Below, one piece after another: positions 4,366-6,917 of a DNA stretch of 6,917 bases. The notes below the pieces were generated by a model that saw nothing but the letters and a program-made list of their open reading frames with translations, made no database searches and was not told the DNA's origin. This DNA is from an uncultured Clostridia bacterium. GTDB taxonomy: Bacteria > Bacillota_A > Clostridia > Christensenellales > CAG-138. Location of the stretch: assembly GCA_947302865.1 (NCBI GenBank), contig CAMYWS010000057.1, positions 1 to 6,917 of the forward strand, read 5' to 3'. Made by a program: the position numbers and the translations under genes. Position 1 is the stretch's first letter; each line of letters opens with the position of its first letter.

Positions 4366-6363
4366 TTACAGCATCGACGAGCCGCCGGTGACGATCCACG
4401 CGGCAAGCGACGCAACGAGCAGCGCGCCGGTATAGACGCTTCCGGTGCGGCGGTAGAAGTAGGTGCACAGCACACTGAACACGACGACCTGCGGCACGAA
4501 CAGGATGAGCAGCGACATGAACGGTCCGCCGAAGGTGGAGCCGAAGAACACGTCCGCGCCCGGTCCGACGCCGAGGAAGAACGGGATGTACTCGATCAGC
4601 ACGATCAGCAGGATCCCGCCGACCATCAGAAGCGCGTTGCGCCACCAGTTGCCCAGAAAGCCCCTGAAGCCCTTTTCGTACGTTGCCCTCGTGCGCATGG
4701 ACGCCATAATCTTCGAATTGTTCAGCAGGAAGAACAGCGCGAACACCGGAATGTAGACGAAGAACTGACCGAGCCGCGCCGGCGTAAAGGTCTTGAAGAA
4801 CGGCCAGATGAACCGCAGATCGAGGTTGAACAGCTCGCCCGCGAGGAACACGACAAGGTACATGAAGCCCAGCAGGCAGAGAACGAGCAGGCAAGCGCGG
4901 AGCAGCAGTCCCCACGCGATCCGGTTCGGCTTCTCCTTCGCGCCGAGCCCCATGCCGTAAAGCCCGTCGTACGTGCCTTTCTTCTTTGCGGCGCGCGCGC
5001 CGACGAGCGAGGTCACGACCATGATGATGATCAGAAGCGCATACCAGCCGATGAAGCCGTTGCCGACCGTCATGCGGAAAACGCCCTCCGGCAGCGGCAG
5101 CAGCGCGTGTCCGAGCTGTGTCATGAACGGATAGGTCGCGCCTGCGATCAGCATCGTGATGATCGCGCCGCGCCACCACTTGCCCGCGGGCTTGATGCCG
5201 ACCGCGCCCGGCAGCGGCTGTACGACCTTCGCAAAGAACGGGATCCTGATAAGCAGTTCAAACAGCGGGATCAAAGCGGCGATCGTGCAGAGCATGGCAA
5301 GCAGCACGAGCCATTCCTTGCCCATTGCGGTCTGGTCCGAGAAATCCGGACCGGTCAGAGCGCCGCCGAACGCGCTGTTGAACCAGTCAAGCGCGACGGC
5401 GAGACCGCGCGCGTTGTGCGTGGTGAGCCGGTGGTTTGTGTAAAGCAGCTCCATTCGCCGCGCGGAGCCGTCCGAAAAGCTCCCGAAGGTGGTATCCCAC
5501 GCGGCTTCGTCTGCCGTCGTGCCGAGGAATTCGGTGCGCAGATCCGAACGGAGGATGTTGTCGTCCACGACGCGCTTATAGTCGCGGAAATAGCTGAACT
5601 CGTCCCACTTCGCCTGCAGCAGAAGGACGTTGTTGAAACGGATGTTCGCGGAATCGTACGCGGAATCGCGGAACAGCTCGCCGCACTGCAGCACGGTCGC
5701 CTTCGGCTCGATGTCCGTGCCGGAATACGCCGCGGCGACGCTCCAGCCCGCCCAGGTGCCCATTGAGTGCCCGCTGATGCCGAGTTTCGTCCTGTCGACG
5801 GTCGGCAGTTCGGAAAGATACCTGTATGCCGCGACGCCGCCGCACGAGCTGTCCTTCACTTCGTTGCCCGCGTCGTCTTTCGTGTAATGCTCGTCGAAGA
5901 AGGAGAGGTTCGAGAAGTTCATCAGAAGCCGGTAGCGCACCGAGCCGCCGACCGGACGGAATGTTTTGTCTTCCGTGCTGTCCTCGCCGTAGTTCACTTT
6001 GACCATGTGATTGACGTAGCCGCGTTCCTTCAGCCCCGGCACGCTTGCACCGTGCCCGTATTCGTCGATCGAAAGCACGACCGCGCCGCGCTTCGCAAGC
6101 TCGATCGCGTACGCCGCGTTCGTTTCGTGGTCGTTCTGGTATCCGTGCAGCAACAGCACGCCCGGCGCGGTTTCCCCGTCCTTCAGACCCGACGGCGTGT
6201 AGAGCTTATAGAAGAGATCGCCGGCGTCCGAGGGCAGATACCCTTCCGTGATCGTGATGCCGCCGTCCGCCTTCTGGATGCTGTCCGCAAAGAGCAGCGC
6301 AATGAACGCGACACAGAGCAGGATGGCCAACATTGCCGCCCATTTTCCCCAACCTTTTTTCAT
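4366..6363 (-). CDS. Alpha/beta hydrolase fused to a polytopic membrane domain
   Basis: This 665-residue protein has two parts. After an N-terminal membrane helix (about 8-26) comes an alpha/beta hydrolase fold (about 40-335). It shows the oxyanion-hole strand LLHGY (71-75), the nucleophile elbow GHSMG with Ser200, a candidate acid at Asp254 after the strand NVLLLQAKWD, and a candidate catalytic His at 311 or 316. From about 350 to the end there are roughly eight further hydrophobic segments (near 350-373, 397-416, 435-455, 484-509, 531-548, 577-597, 613-636 and 642-658). The catalytic domain is therefore tethered and probably extracellular; the reaction is unknown. Acyl ester or lipid hydrolysis is one possibility. 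ATG at 6363 has AAGGGGG 6 nt upstream, a promoter at 6393-6421 and a terminator at 4286-4315, so the gene is probably monocistronic. I do not recognise a characterised homologue. Confidence 0.85.
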   Translation of the reverse strand: MKKGWGKWAAMLAILLCVAFIALLFADSIQKADGGITITEGYLPSDAGDLFYKLYTPSGLKDGETAPGVLLLHGYQNDHETNAAYAIELAKRGAVVLSIDEYGHGASVPGLKERGYVNHMVKVNYGEDSTEDKTFRPVGGSVRYRLLMNFSNLSFFDEHYTKDDAGNEVKDSSCGGVAAYRYLSELPTVDRTKLGISGHSMGTWAGWSVAAAYSGTDIEPKATVLQCGELFRDSAYDSANIRFNNVLLLQAKWDEFSYFRDYKRVVDDNILRSDLRTEFLGTTADEAAWDTTFGSFSDGSARRMELLYTNHRLTTHNARGLAVALDWFNSAFGGALTGPDFSDQTAMGKEWLVLLAMLCTIAALIPLFELLIRIPFFAKVVQPLPGAVGIKPAGKWWRGAIITMLIAGATYPFMTQLGHALLPLPEGVFRMTVGNGFIGWYALLIIIMVVTSLVGARAAKKKGTYDGLYGMGLGAKEKPNRIAWGLLLRACLLVLCLLGFMYLVVFLAGELFNLDLRFIWPFFKTFTPARLGQFFVYIPVFALFFLLNNSKIMASMRTRATYEKGFRGFLGNWWRNALLMVGGILLIVLIEYIPFFLGVGPGADVFFGSTFGGPFMSLLILFVPQVVVFSVLCTYFYRRTGSVYTGALLVASLAAWIVTGGSSML

Positions 6364-6392
6364 ATAAAACCCCCTTGGTCTGTTTCATATAT

Positions 6393-6421
6393 AGTATACA
6401 CGAATTCCGCGTGTTCCGCAA
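6393..6421 (-). promoter_or_regulatory. Promoter of the hydrolase-membrane fusion gene
   Basis: On the minus strand, TTGCGG (6421-6416) and TATACT (6398-6393) are 17 bp apart. Transcription would start near 6386, about 23 nt before the ATG. Its -35 box is separated from that of the divergent dipeptidase promoter by only 20 bp. Confidence 0.65.
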
Positions 6422-6441
6422 CAGGATTCTTGCGGCGCGGA

Positions 6442-6470
6442 TTGACAACGGAAGGGGATTTGCGTATCAT
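6442..6470 (+). promoter_or_regulatory. Promoter of the C69 dipeptidase gene
   Basis: A consensus TTGACA (6442-6447) lies 17 bp from TATCAT (6465-6470). Transcription should start near 6477, giving a leader of about 25 nt with the binding site AGAGG (6491-6495). Two TATAAT hexamers (6470-6475 and 6476-6481) lie just downstream but at spacings too long for this -35. Confidence 0.78.
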
Positions 6471-6502
6471 ATAATTATAATATGAGGAAAAGAGGTATTC
6501 CC

Positions 6503-6917
6503 ATGCCCTGTACAACCGTACTGGTCGGCAAGCATGCCGCAAACGACAGCTCCACGATGATCGCGCGCACCGACGACGGACGCTTTGACGTGAAAAAACT
6601 CATCGTCGTCGAGCCGAAGGATCAGAAAAAAACCTACACCTCCGTCGGCGGGTGTCTCACGATCGCGCTGCCGGAGAACCCGATGCGCTATACCGCCTGC
6701 CCGAGCGTCGATCCGAAAAACGGCGTGTGGGCGGCGACGGGGATCAACGCCGCAAACGTCGGCATGACCGCGACGGAAACGATCACCTCGAACCCGCGCG
6801 TGCTCGCCGCGGACCCGCTCGTGACGGTTCAAAAGGCAAAGACGAAGAAGGAAAAGGACGTTCCGGGCGGCATCGGCGAGGAGGACATCGTCGTGCTCGT
6901 GCTGCCGTACATCCGCA
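6503..6917 (+). CDS. C69-family dipeptidase, N-terminal part (cut by the window end)
   Basis: The 138 residues present match the start of the C69 (PepD-type) N-terminal-nucleophile hydrolases, cytoplasmic enzymes that cleave dipeptides. The nucleophile is expected to be Cys3 in [10 protein letters not shown], exposed after removal of the first residues. Family landmarks follow: [11 protein letters not shown] (16-26), the [18 protein letters not shown] block (about 82-99), LAADPLV, and [16 protein letters not shown] near the edge. The family is usually about 450-550 residues, so roughly a quarter to a third is visible. ATG at 6503 is preferred over an in-frame ATG at 6482 because AGAGG lies 7 nt upstream, the Cys is then almost N-terminal, and 6482 is too close to the predicted transcription start. 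No signal peptide is seen. It is divergent from the hydrolase-membrane fusion gene. Confidence 0.92.
   Translation, partial: MPCTTVLVGKHAANDSSTMIARTDDGRFDVKKLIVVEPKDQKKTYTSVGGCLTIALPENPMRYTACPSVDPKNGVWAATGINAANVGMTATETITSNPRVLAADPLVTVQKAKTKKEKDVPGGIGEEDIVVLVLPYIR

Noticed and set aside
4087..5766. A 559-codon open frame on the plus strand
   Set aside because: It runs antisense to the hydrolase gene, crosses that gene's terminator and the deacetylase promoter, and its translation is Arg, Glu, Gln and His rich with no fold-like pattern. It is a by-product of GC-rich codon use on the opposite strand.
6470..6481. TATAAT hexamers as the -10 box of the dipeptidase promoter
   Set aside because: Relative to the consensus TTGACA their spacers are 22 and 28 bp, too long. 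TATCAT at 17 bp fits better, though a -35-independent use cannot be excluded.

Overview
The window is GC-rich chromosomal DNA, very probably from an uncultured high-GC Firmicute of the class Clostridia. The clues are strong AGGAGG-type ribosome binding sites, vegetative promoters with extended -10 boxes, hairpin plus U-tract terminators, a lipoprotein signal, and proteins typical of that group (a C69 dipeptidase, a PIG-L deacetylase with a Pro/Thr/Glu linker). The placement is inferred from style and not from any marker gene.

Layout, left to right. A plus-strand block opens with a complete phosphomannomutase/phosphoglucomutase (20-1531). A 62-residue zinc-ribbon-like lipoprotein (1594-1782) follows, and a strong terminator (1812-1843) closes the block. 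Next come two small membrane-protein genes, each behind its own promoter carrying the same TGnTATAATACA box: a GlsB/YeaQ-type three-helix protein (1989-2240) and a 57-residue single-pass protein of unknown function (2431-2604). A hairpin at 2617-2644 lies between this block and the convergent minus-strand genes and can stop transcription from both sides.

The minus-strand half holds a secreted, C-terminally membrane-anchored PIG-L (LmbE-like) deacetylase (4133 down to 2661) and a 665-residue alpha/beta hydrolase fused to a polytopic membrane domain (6363 down to 4366). Each has its own promoter, and the terminator at 4286-4315 lies between them, so they are neighbours but not one operon. The deacetylase promoter has a perfect 14-bp palindrome in its -35/-10 spacer, a plausible operator.

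At the right edge, back-to-back promoters in 6364-6502 serve the hydrolase on the left and a C69-family dipeptidase on the right, which the window end truncates.

Taken together the genes point to cell-envelope and surface chemistry: sugar phosphate supply, a surface deacetylase, a membrane-bound hydrolase and small membrane proteins. Nothing in the sequence proves they form one pathway. No RNA genes, insertion sequences, CRISPR arrays, phage genes or defence genes were seen. No gene-free stretch exceeds 300 bases. The least familiar items are the hydrolase-membrane fusion, the small CxxC lipoprotein and the palindrome in the deacetylase promoter.
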